A stretch of DNA of 64,000 bases from Colius striatus (taxonomy: Eukaryota; Chordata; Aves; Coliiformes; Coliidae): positions 11,312,915 to 11,376,914 of the forward strand of contig NC_084771.1 of the NCBI RefSeq assembly GCF_028858725.1. Reading direction: 5' to 3'. How positions within the stretch are numbered: the first letter of the stretch is position 1; each line of letters begins with the position of its first letter. The position numbers and the translations under genes were made by a program. The notes beneath the pieces were generated by a model. It saw only the letters and a list, made by a program, of their open reading frames with translations. It ran no database searches and was not told where the DNA came from. Shown one piece after another: positions 45,600 through 57,665 of the stretch.

Positions 45600-45960
45600 T
45601 TAGACAGATGAGGAGCTGGATCTAGTGACCGCTGAGCCAACACAAAGACAGCCTGAGCTGGATCAGGCGCCGGCTCGTTGCCTGAGCGGTGGGACACGGG
45701 GCTCTGGTGGGCTGGGCGATGGAGAGCCCGAGGCAGGAGCAGCCTCGGCGTTCGTTGCATGCGCAGCGCCGGCAGCCTCGCTGCACTTGCAGGTTGGCTC
45801 ACAAGATGGAGCCATTGCCCTATTTGTTATTCCTGGCTGAACACCAGCGGGCTGTCCCCGGGCAGGCTTTGGGGAGCTGTGCGGCATCTTGCACAGCCTG
45901 GATCGGTGGGTTTTGCTTTGCTCAGGTCCCAGATCCCCGCCCGAGCAGATACCCGAGTCT
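45600..45960. promoter_or_regulatory. CpG-rich patch with NRF1-like and YY1-like motifs
   Basis: CG-rich stretch containing TTGCATGCGCAGCGCC (NRF1-like, about 45757-45772), CAAGATGGAGCC (YY1-like, plus strand, about 45802) and TGCAAGATGCCGC (YY1-like, minus strand, about 45884). These motifs are typical of TATA-less promoters, where YY1 often sits just downstream of the start. A plus-strand open frame begins at the ATG inside the YY1-like motif but resembles no known protein. Confidence 0.4.
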
Positions 45961-48900
45961 GCACAAAGCTGCTCCTCAAATTGCCTCTGCTGTGCAGCTA
46001 GGAAATATCTCTGCCTGCAGATTTCAAGTCCCTTCAAAGCTACTGGGAATAAAGACACCTTTGGCAGCTCAGCATAGGTTCAGGTCTGCACAGCCAGGTG
46101 GCCTCAAGCTTCAGCAGGCAGGTGAGATCCCATTTGGGATGTAGAACTCGCCTTGGGAACCACAGAGGTCACAGCCTGGTATTCTGGGATGTGGCTGCAC
46201 CTTTTGACTCTTCCAGGAGCATTAGGGACAGAGAAAGAGCTGCCCCATAGCTCAGGGCTTGGCAGGAGCATTCAATGGACTGACTGAGACAGGCAGCCAG
46301 GGGAAGGCTGAGAGGGGGAGAACAGTCAGGGAGGGAAGTGAGAGGCCAACATCCACCCCTGGGAAAGGTGGAGGTAGAGGAGCAATGAAGGAAGTGAGCA
46401 ATGAGGTGATCTCTCAGAGGAGATAGTAGGGAAGGAAATAAAACAAGGCAGGATGCCCCTTTTTTTAAGCCAACGTGGCATATCTGGAGGGGTGAAGCAC
46501 TGAGCTGGCAGAGTGTGCCAGGGAGGCATTGCACCCTTCATCTGGCTGTGAAGAAGACATGACAGTTCCTTAGGGACTTGCTGTGACTCATGGCACCCAG
46601 GAGCCTCCTAAGCCAACCACTTTCATCAGAAAATGATGTCTCACTGCAACTGGAGCCATTCCATTCCTCCAGATCTCTCCTCATTAACAACACGTTTGGA
46701 AGTAGCCAAAACGTCCCGTTTTTCCACAGACACATTTTTTTTCCTTAGGACAGCTTTTCCCTCCTTGAAACTCGCTCTGAAGTCGGTTGGCACAATCAAA
46801 TGGTCTCTCTGGAGTGAGCAGCAGCTCCTAAACAGCCCTTTGGCCTCTCGCTTCCTGAAAGCTCTCATCAGGATGGGAAAACTGCGAGAGCTCTGAGAGA
46901 AACCCTTTCTCAGCAGCTTTGGCTATCAGAGACCAAGCCAGCTACTCTTGTTGCTCCCCATCCAAGCCAGCAGCACAAGGCATGGCTGCACAGATCCTTT
47001 GCCTCCCCACACCAAATGTTTGATGGAAGTTCAGGGCCACCCAGCACAAAGCAAACAGCGTGAAGTCCCAGCTGTGTAAATATCTGGGGTTGTTGGCCAT
47101 AACCCTTCCTCCAGGATCCCTGGGACTTCTCAGCATGGATGTGGCTTGAGCTTCGCCCCACTATCCCCAGTGGGCTCCAGAGAGGGAACAGCTCCAGCTT
47201 CTCTCCCATGGAGTTGCAGCAAAGGTCCTGGATTTTCAAGCAACCCTCGTGTTCATCCCTCCACACATCCCTGGGACATCAGCCCGCTGCCAACAGCTCC
47301 AGCCTTTGCACAGGGATCCATAACTGGGGCCTCACCACCACAGAGTGGATGGGTGGAGAAGGTGCCAGGTGATTCCATGAGGCACCATGGATGTGCAGGG
47401 GGAGTCCTGTGAGGCTGGAGGGCTGGACCCATGTGAGACAGCGAGGTGTTGGCCAGCTCTGGAAGAGAAAGAGCCTATGAACACTTTGCTTGAGTTTGTG
47501 GGTCAAACCCCTCTGTGCTGATGGTTGATGTAGCTTGGACAGAGACAAGGGGAATAAAAATGTGCATGTTAGTGCTCAGGATCTGCTTGTCCCATGGCAC
47601 CTGTATAGGAGTGACTAGATGCAGAGCAGCAGTGGGTTTCTCCAGCAGAGACCAAACAGTGGTCACAAGCAGCAGAAGGGCAGCACACACTCACCCTCTT
47701 CCTCCTTGACAGCTGAAATAGAGAAAAGAGTTGAATTTCCTTAAGCTGCCCTCACCTGTTAGGTAGAAAATGAAGCTGAATTCCCCCCATGCAAAGAACA
47801 GCACCAACAAACCCCACCAACCAGCCTCCAAATAGCCTGAGAGCCCCATCTCCCAGTCTGATCCCCCCCCTCCATCCCTCCAGCTGCCCCAGGCTGCCCT
47901 GGCTGCTCATTCCAGGCATGTTTCTCATGGCCATCAGAGGAATGCAAAGCCCTGGGGTGTTCCCAGGGCCTAGCACCAGCTCTTCCAAAGAGGGACTGGG
48001 GTGATGTCAGAGGAAACATATTTTTACCCCGTGTTGGAATGAAAAGGAAACGACCCAGAGGAAATGCATCCAACAACAAACTGCAAAAGAGCCTCCTGAC
48101 AATGCAAACTCCAGCTTTGCTTTCAAGTTTTACTTTTCCCAGGACACTGACTCCCTCCTGCCCTCAGCCAAGAGGGAAAAGGGTGAGTGAGGGAGTGAGA
48201 AGCCTCTGCACACACCCCACAAACAGGAAGCGCCCGCTATATAAAGGCTGAGGCTGCATCAGGAGTGAGAGGGGCAGGACAGGGGATGTGCCAGGGTTCT
48301 CTGCAATCCCTCTGAGCCACCAGCCTGCCTGAGGGTAGACACATTGGCTGGGCCAGTCCAGGTCAGCTCTGATGCTGTCTGACCTCTCCTATGCCCATGT
48401 AAGCCAGCCAACAGAAGATGCAGCCTCATGGCCAGCAATACACAGCCAGGGAAATGAAATCAAGGGTCTGCTTCTGCAAGGGAAAGCCTTCAAGCATTTT
48501 CTTTGCCTAGTGGAGAGAGCCCACTTGTGTCAGGCAGCAGGTCCAAGACATAGCTCAGCAGACAAAAAGACCCTGCAGCAAAACCCAGAGGGAAGAACAG
48601 CGAGATAAATACCTTGCTTGTCTGTGTCCCTCCCCAGAAACACTCTGGGCACCCTCCACTCTTCACCAGCCAGCTGCAGTGCTGAACATGCAGAAATAGC
48701 AATGCAGAGAGTTTCCAGAGAATAAAAGCATCCAGAAGAGACCATTTCTCCTCTTCTCACCCAGCTTGGCAGAGCTAGCAGGTCTCAGGACACTCTCCCT
48801 CCCCACCACAGAGCTGAGCTGTCACTGGGGGATTGCTGCTCTGAGCCTCTCCACTGGCCTGACAGCTGATCAATGGGCAGAGGAAGGAGGTTTATCAGCC

Positions 48901-50247
48901 CCAGACGTGCCTTTCCCTCCCCTGAACCCATCCATTCCCACCCAGCAGGCTGGGGAAGAGCCATTTATTGAAATCTCTGCCAGAGAGGCTCATTAACACC
49001 ATTTAATATCCCATTTCCTGGAAGGCATGAGGTTCCTGGGGACAGAGAGGGATGAAGGGAATGGAGAGGGGGTACTCCCATGCAGGGCTTACTTGGCCCC
49101 ATGTGGCACCATGTGCTGTGAGCTAGCACAGAGAGTGAATCCTTCCCCAAAAATCACCCTGTTATCACTTTGTTAGAGGCTCTGCTTCTTGGATCTGCTT
49201 CCCACCCCTCAGCAGATACCCAAATGCCTCACACAGGCCCCCAGAGGCAGGGCTGGGAGCCAGCAGCTGAGGCTGAAGAGGACAGGAGTGATTGCCCCAT
49301 GAGGTGCCACAGGACACACATGGCCCTGGGGACGTTTCCAGGGATGGATCCCCTCTACCAACCTGAAGATCATCCCTGTGGGCTGTGCCCAGCTGCAATC
49401 TGGAAAGGGTCTGAGCCCTGAGCAGCTCAGTGGGCATGACATCCCAAGCCCACACAGCCCACTGTGCATGGAGGCTGCTCACTGATGGGACCAGCATCTC
49501 CAAAGCCCTGGGGCCATTCCATCCTTCTCCTGGGTGAGAAGGTGGCATTTGCCCTCGAAGCTTGGAGCAGCACAGCGCCAAACCCCAGCCCACCACAGCT
49601 CAGCTTGTCCAGGGGGGTTATTGGCTGCTGCTTCTGTGTGTCATTCTTCTCCCAGGGCTGAACTCCAGCCCAGAAGCTCTTCCCCAGACCTACACAGGGG
49701 AGTTATTTTTAGGCACTGCAGGCGGGAGACAGTGGCCAAGAGGAGCTTGGAGCCAGCTGCAGGAAAGCAGAGCTTCACAGGGCAGGAAGGAGCCCGAGGG
49801 TGGATGGGAGGAGCACTCCCTGCCTGCAGCCATCGTGGCTCCTTCCTCTCGCCCACACCACAGCCACCGAGGAAGCCCTGGCTGCCCCAGGCAGCCATGG
49901 AGCGTGGAGGGGCCCCATGCTGAGCCTGAGGGGCAGGATGACAGAGGGCAGAGGTTGCTGTGGGAGGGGAGGGTCTTCTAGGGGCATCCCTTGAGTCCCC
50001 CAGCCTGAGGGGGGGATGTCCCTCACAGAGGCCACAGCAGCCACGGGCTCTTGTCCCCATCCACTGCTGGTGGGAGGATGGGGCTGTGCAGGGAGGTGGG
50101 TGGGCTGGGGAAGGAGCTGCAATGCCATGGCACAGGGGGAAGGGTCCTGCAAGGAGAGGACTGGGGATGTGGCTGGAGAGGTGTCTGGCAGAAAAGGACC
50201 TGGGGGGGGGTAATCAACAGAAGCTGAACATGAGCCAGCAGGGTCAC
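45961..50247. other. Non-coding interval; nothing specific seen
   Basis: Average composition, no recognised exon. TATA-like GCCCGCTATATAAAGGCTG occurs at about 48231-48250 on the plus strand, without an identifiable downstream gene. Confidence 0.4.
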
Positions 50248-50376
50248 TGAATCAATTTGGTTGGAAAAGCCCTTGAAGCTGCTGCAGTCTCACCCTCCCC
50301 AGCCCATCACTAACCCATGGCCCTCAGCACCATGGCTGGGCAATAGCTCCAGGGCTAGGGACTCCCCCACCCTGGA
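50248..50376 (-). mobile_element. CR1 LINE 3' fragment, subfamily A
   Basis: TGAATCAATTTGGTTGGAAA, AGCCCTTGAAGCTGCTGCAG, CCATCACTAACCCATGGCCC and AGCTCCAGGGCTAGGGACTC. Shorter than its relatives and lacking the tail repeat. Confidence 0.87.
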
Positions 50377-51054
50377 AAGTGCAGCTTCTTTGTGGGAAAA
50401 AGTTAAAAGGGGGAAAACAGCAGAGCTAGGGCTTTGTTTTACTGTCCCTCTGCCCAGCTCCCTGAGAAGGTCCCTGTGTCCTGCCCTGCAAACTGCTGCA
50501 GGTATTCCCACAGTGTGTCGTCCCCCCCCGCCTCCAGCTTTGATGGACAACTTCCTTCACTCTGAATGACATTGGGGACCCACCAGCGTGTGTGAGGGCT
50601 TTCGAGGACGCCTGACCCGGCCTCCACCTTGCAACAGTGACAAGAATGAGCCCTTGCCCCCTCCTTAATCCACCTTCGCCCCAGAGCCGAGAGGAGCCCG
50701 TGAACCCTGTCCCCCGAGCCGCGGGACGTGAAAGGGAGGAGGCAGCGGGGATGGGAGGTGGGACCCGCGGCTCTGGGCAGCCCCCGGCGCTCGGGGCCAC
50801 CCCCAACACTCGCACTGGAGGAAGGGGCTCTGGGGACGACCCCGTCCCGACGGCTTCTGAAAGCTGCCTTTGTTGCAGGGCTGTCACCCGGGCTGAGGCA
50901 TCCCGGCCCCTGGTCTCCAGGACAACGGGAGGAGGAGGAGGAGGAGGGTGGGCTGATGGGGAGGAAGGTGAGAGGCAGCAGTAGGAAAAGTTGGGCAGAG
51001 CCAGCAACAGAGTCCTAAAAAGTAACTCCGTGGTGTCTTTAATTACTTGTCCCT
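50377..51054. other. Non-coding interval with CpG-rich patch and (GGA)n
   Basis: CG-rich at about 50650-50900 (CCGAGCCGCGGGACGTG, CCCGCGGCTC, CCCGTCCCGACGGC), followed by a GGAGGAGGAGGAGGAGG tract near 50929-50948. No protein-like open frame, although it could be a small promoter. Confidence 0.4.
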
Positions 51055-51327
51055 ACTAATGAATGACAGGACAAGAGGAAACAGCATCAAGTTGCCCCAG
51101 GGGAGGTTGAGGTTGGAACTGAGGCAGAACTGTTTCCCTGAGAGGGGTGTCAGCCCCTATGCCAGGCTGCCCAGGGAGCTGGGGGAGTGCCCAGCCCTGC
51201 AGGGATCCCAAAGCCATGGAGCTGAGGGCCAGGGGTTAGTGCTGGGCTGGGCAGGGTGAGGGGAGGGCTGGGACTGCAGCAGCTTAAAGGGCTTTTCCAA
51301 CCCAAATGATTCTGTGATTCCATGACT
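51055..51327 (+). mobile_element. CR1 LINE 3' fragment, subfamily A, plus orientation
   Basis: AATGAATGACAGGACAAGAG, GGCAGAACTGTTTCCCTGAG, GAGGGGTGTCAGCCCC, TGCCCAGGGAGCTGGGGGAG, CTTAAAGGGCTTTTCCAACC, ending CAAATGATTCTGTGATTCC. It is the reverse complement of the subfamily A copies, so its 3' end is at the right. Confidence 0.92.
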
Positions 51328-53204
51328 CAAGGCATCATCTTGCTGAAAGGGGAGATGCTGAGATCTGAACCGCAGCCAAGCCCAGGCTAGGTGCAGGCTG
51401 AGCGAGGGCTGGAGATGCAGCCATGGCCTGTGGTCTACATCAAATACAGCACAGTCCCTCTGCTCACACCTTTTGGCCTCAAACCAAACCTCCCCCATCT
51501 CCCTCCCACTCACAGTGTGTCCCCATTTCAGCTTGCAATGGGACTAGTCAATCCCCATGGGCACTTGTCCTCTCTAACCCTACACCACCTCCAGCCTCCC
51601 TCACCTATCCCACCTCACAGACACAGCTCTGCCATGTTCTTAGCCAAATAGTTATGGTTTGACCATTTGCAGCTCTCTGGTTCCATCAGATTCTGCGGGA
51701 GTTCAAAGGTGGTTTTCTGCCTCCCACAAGCCCAGAGCTGTTTACAGCCATCAGCTGCTGGCAGCTCAGCTTTCCTGGACAACTGTAGGGTGACAATGTG
51801 CACATGGAAATGGCTTATGGCTTGTGAGGAACTCCAGGACCAGCCATGAGCCTGAGGAGTGACAGGGTACCACTTACAGTCCTGTATAGGCAGCAGAGTC
51901 AGGAAGGACAGTGGTGAAGAGCAAAGAGATGCTCCTTTAGGCTGGATATGAGAGAAAAGGAAAATATCACATTTGCCAGGGACATCTCTTAATGCTTGGG
52001 ATGCTCCTCAGGGGAAATGCTGCTAATCCTGCCCCATGGGCTATTTCAAGAGAGGGTGGCCTAGTTGCTGTTCTCGCTGATTCTAGCTCTGGGGATGATG
52101 CTCTTATTCTTCCTTAGGTGCTCAGGAGAGGACAAATATCTCATTGGCACCACATCACTGCCCATCTCTAAGCCCTGCCTGTTTTGCCCCAGATGCCTCC
52201 ACAATGCACAGTTCCACAAGCCACTCACATGCCCAAATACAACTCTCAGGCTACAAAAAGACTTCTGCCACCTGAGACGTGGGGAAACAGCACCCAGCAC
52301 TGCATCCCTACGAGCTAACAGTCACTTCTGCCATAGGCACCATCATGTGGCTGGGCTGCAATGGGCTCTGACCAGATGGGCTACTGGGTGGGCTAGCAGC
52401 TGCAGGTGGGCACTGGCCCACTGTCACAGTTGGAAGGAGAGAGCATGGCCTCCTGCAATCAGCCATCTGGCAGTGCAGTCTGGCTGCAGGGAGAAACCAA
52501 AGGGACTTCAGACAAGAGCTTTGTCTTCCCATGGTGACCATCATGTCCCAGGACACTGAGAAGGACTCAGCCTTTGGGTCTTTTGGAGTTCTGTTGCTTC
52601 ATGGAGAAAGGGAGGTGAATCAAGACTCTGCTTTGCATTTCTGGTGAGTCATTTTTTCTCTGTAGAAGATGCACATCCCACATCATCTGGAGAACACAGC
52701 AGGGTGATATAGCATTGCAAAGCTTGGGAGACCAGAGATCTTGCATCCAAATCTCTGAACTTACTTACAAAGCTGCCAGGAATGATCAAGCACCAGTGAC
52801 CCCCAATGCCATGAGGGCTTTATGGAGCCATGAGGATTAGCACCAGCCCCTTCCAGACCTGATTTAACACTCTGGCCATGTGCACTCCTGCTAAAAACAA
52901 GCTCTCTGCCTACAACATGCCTCTGCTGCTGAAGGGACCACTGTCTGCTGCACCTCTTCAAGTGTGTCCCTGCTCCAACTGAGAAGAATATCACATCCAT
53001 CTGTGAGCAGCTACCCAAGCTGAGGGGATCCAGGGCAGCAGGGACACACGCCCTTCTGCTCAGCAAAAGAACCAGAGACACTTTCATTGTCATGGCTGCC
53101 TTGGATCTCCATTTGACATGGCATGTGAACAAACCCACTTCACCTTCCTCACGTTTGCGCTCGCTCACACCTCTCCCTGCAGGATCAGCTGCCGACAGAT
53201 GGGA
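51328..53204. other. Non-coding interval; nothing specific seen
   Basis: Average composition; no gene or repeat recognised. Confidence 0.45.
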
Positions 53205-53300
53205 GTGTGATGGGCTATTTAAGGCAAACGCCCAATAACACTACAATTACTTACCATAAAAGCCTCCTGTTTCCAATAACAGCCTAATGTTCCAGGCACC
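53205..53300. promoter_or_regulatory. Candidate non-coding element with CArG-like motif
   Basis: GGGCTATTTAAGGC (CArG-like), GCCCAATAACACTACAATTA, CTTACCATAAAAGCC and TTTCCAATAACAGCC lie within 90 bases of AT-rich, repeat-free sequence. Confidence 0.25.
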
Positions 53301-54289
53301 TGTCCAACACACTCAGAGCTTCCTTACCTGCCCACCACAGGGTTTCAGCTCCATCACACTTCCCAACAGGCGTCCAGCTGAGCCACTGCGGAACAGCAAA
53401 GCCCTGTGAGACCTCAGAAGAGCTGCCACATCTCCCTGCAGCGGGGACAATGGCTGGGAGGACCTGCCATCCCTGCTGGCACCTGCAAGCAACAGCTGAT
53501 GGGCAAGAGGCAATGTGAAAAGCAGCAGCTCACCCACAACCAAAGTGGTCTGTCTGGCTGGTGGCATCTACCCAGCTTCCACCACTCCTGCAGCTCCAGC
53601 GTGGTCCCTGGATGGCCACAGCTTCTCCTACCCATTGCAGATGGCAACAAAGGGGCCCAATGAGACCAGATGCCACTCTCACCTCATGACACAGCCACCC
53701 TGATGCTGGAATGAAGCGGAAACGGACAAAAGGGAGCAGAAACAAAAGGGCTCCGAGATGTTTTTCTTGGTCAGATCCCCTGAGCGCAATCAGCGACATC
53801 CGCAATGGCTTTCGCAGCCCGGGCTAGGCAGAGAGATGCTGTTCAAGTGTTCCCAGGGAACAAAAAGAACGTCATGAACATGTGTCTGCCTGAAAAACAG
53901 CCTCTCTGATATGAAAGCATGACTGTTCAGCAGCAAAGTTACTTGTGGGCTTGGGAAAGAGTTCACAGGCAGAGGAGATGGTGTAACAGGATGTGGGCAT
54001 CTCATCTCCCCGTACCAGCAGACAGTCATAAGTGCTGGCACTTACCCAGCAGTCAGCTACAATTTGTTTGCACACAGGGTTTGCTGGAAAATTGCATCCA
54101 GCCGTCCAGTTAATAAAACTCATCCTCACAGAGCTCCCTGGCAGCGTTTGCTGAATGAGAGATGGATGCTGAATTATTCACTCTGCACCATTGGAGGCTC
54201 GGCGCTGGAAGAGAAGGGAGGAAGATCTCGCTGCTGCTACTCGTGTTCTGCTGTCAATTACAGAGCACTTCATTCTCAGGGCTGTAAGG
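53301..54289. other. Non-coding interval; nothing specific seen
   Basis: Average composition; no gene recognised. Confidence 0.45.
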
Positions 54290-54303
54290 CTGCCATCTGC
54301 TAC
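54290..54303 (-). promoter_or_regulatory. CTCF-like motif (weaker)
   Basis: Reverse complement reads GTAGCAGATGGCAG, 12 of 14 positions matching CCASYAGRKGGCRS, with mismatches only at the first two bases. Same orientation as the motif at 32463. Confidence 0.3.
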
Positions 54304-57300
54304 TAAATTCACCATGAAGAGAGGGAAGGGAGAAAGGAAGGCAGCATTTTTAAGCACTGACTGCTCATCGTACAGCAGCTCTAGAACAGGTTTTCTAGCC
54401 CTCATGAGAGGTAGGAACTCAGGGGAAAGTGCAGAGTGGAAGGGATAACGTGCCATTTAGAGTGTTGCACATACACAGATGTAGAAGAAACACATGAGAG
54501 TGCAAAATCCCATCCTGCCAATCATGCCTGGTACACCTGGGAGCTCAGTGGAAAGAGGAGATGTAGCATAACCTTCTAGATGTGTCACTGGGTTTCACAG
54601 CCAGGTTCTTCTCCATGCCTCCAAGTATTCAGCTGTTCTCTTTGGCTGCTGAGCTGCCCCTCAGCCCACCCAAATTCAAAGGGGTTTAACCCTGACAATC
54701 AGGGCAATAAAGATACTTGTAAGGTGACCAGCACTGGGGGAAGTTCTTGTTCTCAGCACACAACTAGAAATGCTCAGAGAGGAAAGCCTGAGAGATCGCT
54801 GTTGGACATTCATGTCCAGGTGCTTTGGTGCTCACGATGGAAGTGTCTTGCTGGAACAGTGTCTCAGTGACAAGACTCTAGATGCACCATCCATGGTTGG
54901 AAGCAAAGCTGGCCCTGCTGGGTAGCACAGCAAGCAACTCATTTTATCAAGAACCAAACAGAGGAGACACATCAGACAGCAGAGCAGAGCGTGTCCCGCA
55001 GGCAGAGCTGACTGAGCATGAGAGAACACAAGAAGGAGGCAACCAAAATCAGATGGGAAAACAACCTCACTGATTTAAAGAGCCACAGACTGAACACTAG
55101 GGATCTTGGGGAGCTTTGGTAAAGATGGAGATGAGGGCACCATGGGATTCATTCATCTCTTACCTGGCCCAGACAGGAGAGGGACAAAAATGAAGAACTG
55201 CCCTGTGCCTTCCCACAGAGCATTTCAATGCTGGGAAGAACTGAAACAGCCATGGTCTTTCTATCCTTGAGAAGCCCAGAAAATACCAGGTGGTAAGTCC
55301 ATAGGTGCACTTTGCAGCTGAGGCACCCTTACACCCATCCCTAGGTACAAACAAGAGCATTTTGCCCCTTAAGTCATTCCCTGGGCTGTCAAGCTCATCC
55401 AGCCCATTTCTTTCCCTTGGGCTTTTGGCACAAGCATTTCAGGGGGGGTGGGAGGGTGATTTTTAATGCTCACTTATTTATTTTGCCCTTGCCCAGGCCA
55501 TTCCAGCACCCGCTTTATCTCCGCTGAGCTTTGACCCCTGCATGTCAGCAGTTCAATCTGGTACGTTCCACTCTTTGCCCCCACTTAATTCTTTTTGAGC
55601 TGCTCAGCCTTTGAAACCTGGTGCCATATGCCATCCCAAAAGAGCCCTGATCAATACCAGGGGACCACATCCCTGTGACCTTACAACCTGCCCCATGAAG
55701 GGCAGAGGGCAGAGCGTAGCGTTGGCCATGTTTGCATGACAAGATTTCAGCTGCATTTGTTGGAGGGGGAGGGATGAGCCTTGCTTGCTTTTGATGAAGT
55801 TTAGCCCAGCTGGGACAGCAGAGCTCCTGGCTGCCTTGTCTACTCCCCTGCTTCATTTAATGAAAGTGAGCAAGAGAACTGTCAAAACCCAGGATGCCTG
55901 AAAAAGCTGAAGCAGAATGACCAGTAGCATATCTTGGTATATAAAAGAAGGGCTGTTGGTGCTTGTCTCTTTCAGTCAGATGAGGTGCTTTGGGGGTGCA
56001 AAGTCTCAGCCTCCATTGCAGTGGAGGCACCCACTAAAAATCCCTCAGCCTGCATGGAAAAGCCCTGGCAGCAACTTTGCTGCTGCTTTGCAATGGGAGA
56101 CACTTGTTTTCTATCCTCTCCCAAAACACAACCTCTTGCATGGCCAAGCCTCTACCCCAGGGAAAATGTCTCCAGGAAGGTGCTGTGGATCCTCAGCTGG
56201 TGTGCATGTCCCTGCCTTGCACCTCACACCACAGGCACAGTGCTCAGCCCACCCCACTGAGGGGCTGTGGGAATTATGATTCCTCAGGCCTGTTGTGTTT
56301 GCCAGCCACTCTTTTTTTCAGGCTTCTTGGTCATTTAAGGGGTTTTCTGCTCCTCCATGCAAAATGTACAGGCATTTCAGTGGTGCTGCTTCAGGGTGGT
56401 GGGAGATTTAACCCACCTCTGCCTCATGAGGTGGGGGGAAAACCCAGTAGGAAGCTTAAACCCAACATGTTCACCCAGGAATTGCCACCTACCAGGTATC
56501 TGCAGGATCTTCTCCATTTGCTGCTGCAGGTCCCATCCCTGGGGCACTGGATGCTGTGTCCCAGCAGAGCACAGCTGCCAGGGAACACATGGCCGCTGGT
56601 GCTGGTGCCCTCTTTGCCACATGCCACCACTCTCCCCCTCAAACAGAGGGAATGCCCAGTGCCATACCCATAGCTAGGAAGAAGTTGCTCCCTAACACAA
56701 GCCATAGAGCTAAGGGGTGAAGATCAGCCTATTATCATTCCCTTAGCCTCCACTACCCCACTCACACACTTACTACCTGGAGCACTGGGCTCTGAACTCA
56801 GCAGCCAGATGCTCTTATACCTCCTGGCTCTTCAAAGTGCTGAGCACCTCCCCTTTCCCAGGTGTGACCCACCCACACCCTCCATGAGCAATGCAAAGGG
56901 CCAGGAGGGTGATTGGCTTGGGTGAGGAGTTGAGTTCCCCTCGTTAGCAGGACTGATCAATCCAGTCCCACACTCACTTTCCTTTCTCTTCCCCTTTGCT
57001 TCCATCTCTCTGCAGAGGGAAGGACAGTCCATGCCAGGCTCTGCACAACAAAAGCTACATCCCATCAGGAACAAAAGCACTTTTGAACAAACAGACCTTC
57101 CAGACCACTAGTTTGGGGTCAATGGCTTGTATATGACCCTCCTCCAAGAGCTTTCAGGACGTTTTTGAGTTAGGATGAGTTGATGGCTGCCCCCTTACCC
57201 TAATTGCCCAAAGCCCTGTGAGGTGAAAGCCCCACACCCCTGCTCTCCCCAAGGTGTCTGGATTTCTCTCTGAGGCTGCAGAGCAGGAAAGGCCTCACCT

Positions 57301-57534
57301 GCCTTGGTCTGTGACCCAAGTGTTTGCCCAAGGACAGGGACAATGGGGCATCTCACACTGGGTGCACAGCAGCTGCTGGTGATGAGGGCACCCCAGACAG
57401 TGGGCACTGCTGTGCCACATCCAATTAACCCTTCTGACAGCTTCCATTAAAAATAAAGGGGCCTTCAGGTCCCTGCTGGAGTGGCCTATTTTACACGTGC
57501 ATCTCCTTGGTTTTGCCTCAGTGTCTGATGTTCA
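54304..57534. other. Non-coding interval; nothing specific seen
   Basis: Average composition. The longest open frame (56077-56673, plus) has no recognisable domain. Confidence 0.45.
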
Positions 57535-57665
57535 GGAGGCAGTTATTTCAGGAAAGGGCCGCTATAGATAACTAATCTGCCAGCCAGGTGTCATATTCCT
57601 TCATTTATTTTCAATTACTTTGTCTCTTTAGCTCCAATGAGAATTGCCTGGTGTCAATTCATTTG
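57535..57665. promoter_or_regulatory. AT-rich candidate conserved non-coding element
   Basis: GCCGCTATAGATAACTAATC, CAGGTG E-box within CCAGCCAGGTGTCATATTCC, TTATTTTCAATTACTTTG and GTGTCAATTCATTTGG within 130 bases. Repeat-free and not open in a protein-like frame. Confidence 0.3.

Noticed and set aside
48231-48250. Perfect TATA box context (CTATATAAAGG) on the plus strand
   Set aside because: No downstream exon or protein-like frame was found, so I list it only as a note in the interval and not as a promoter.
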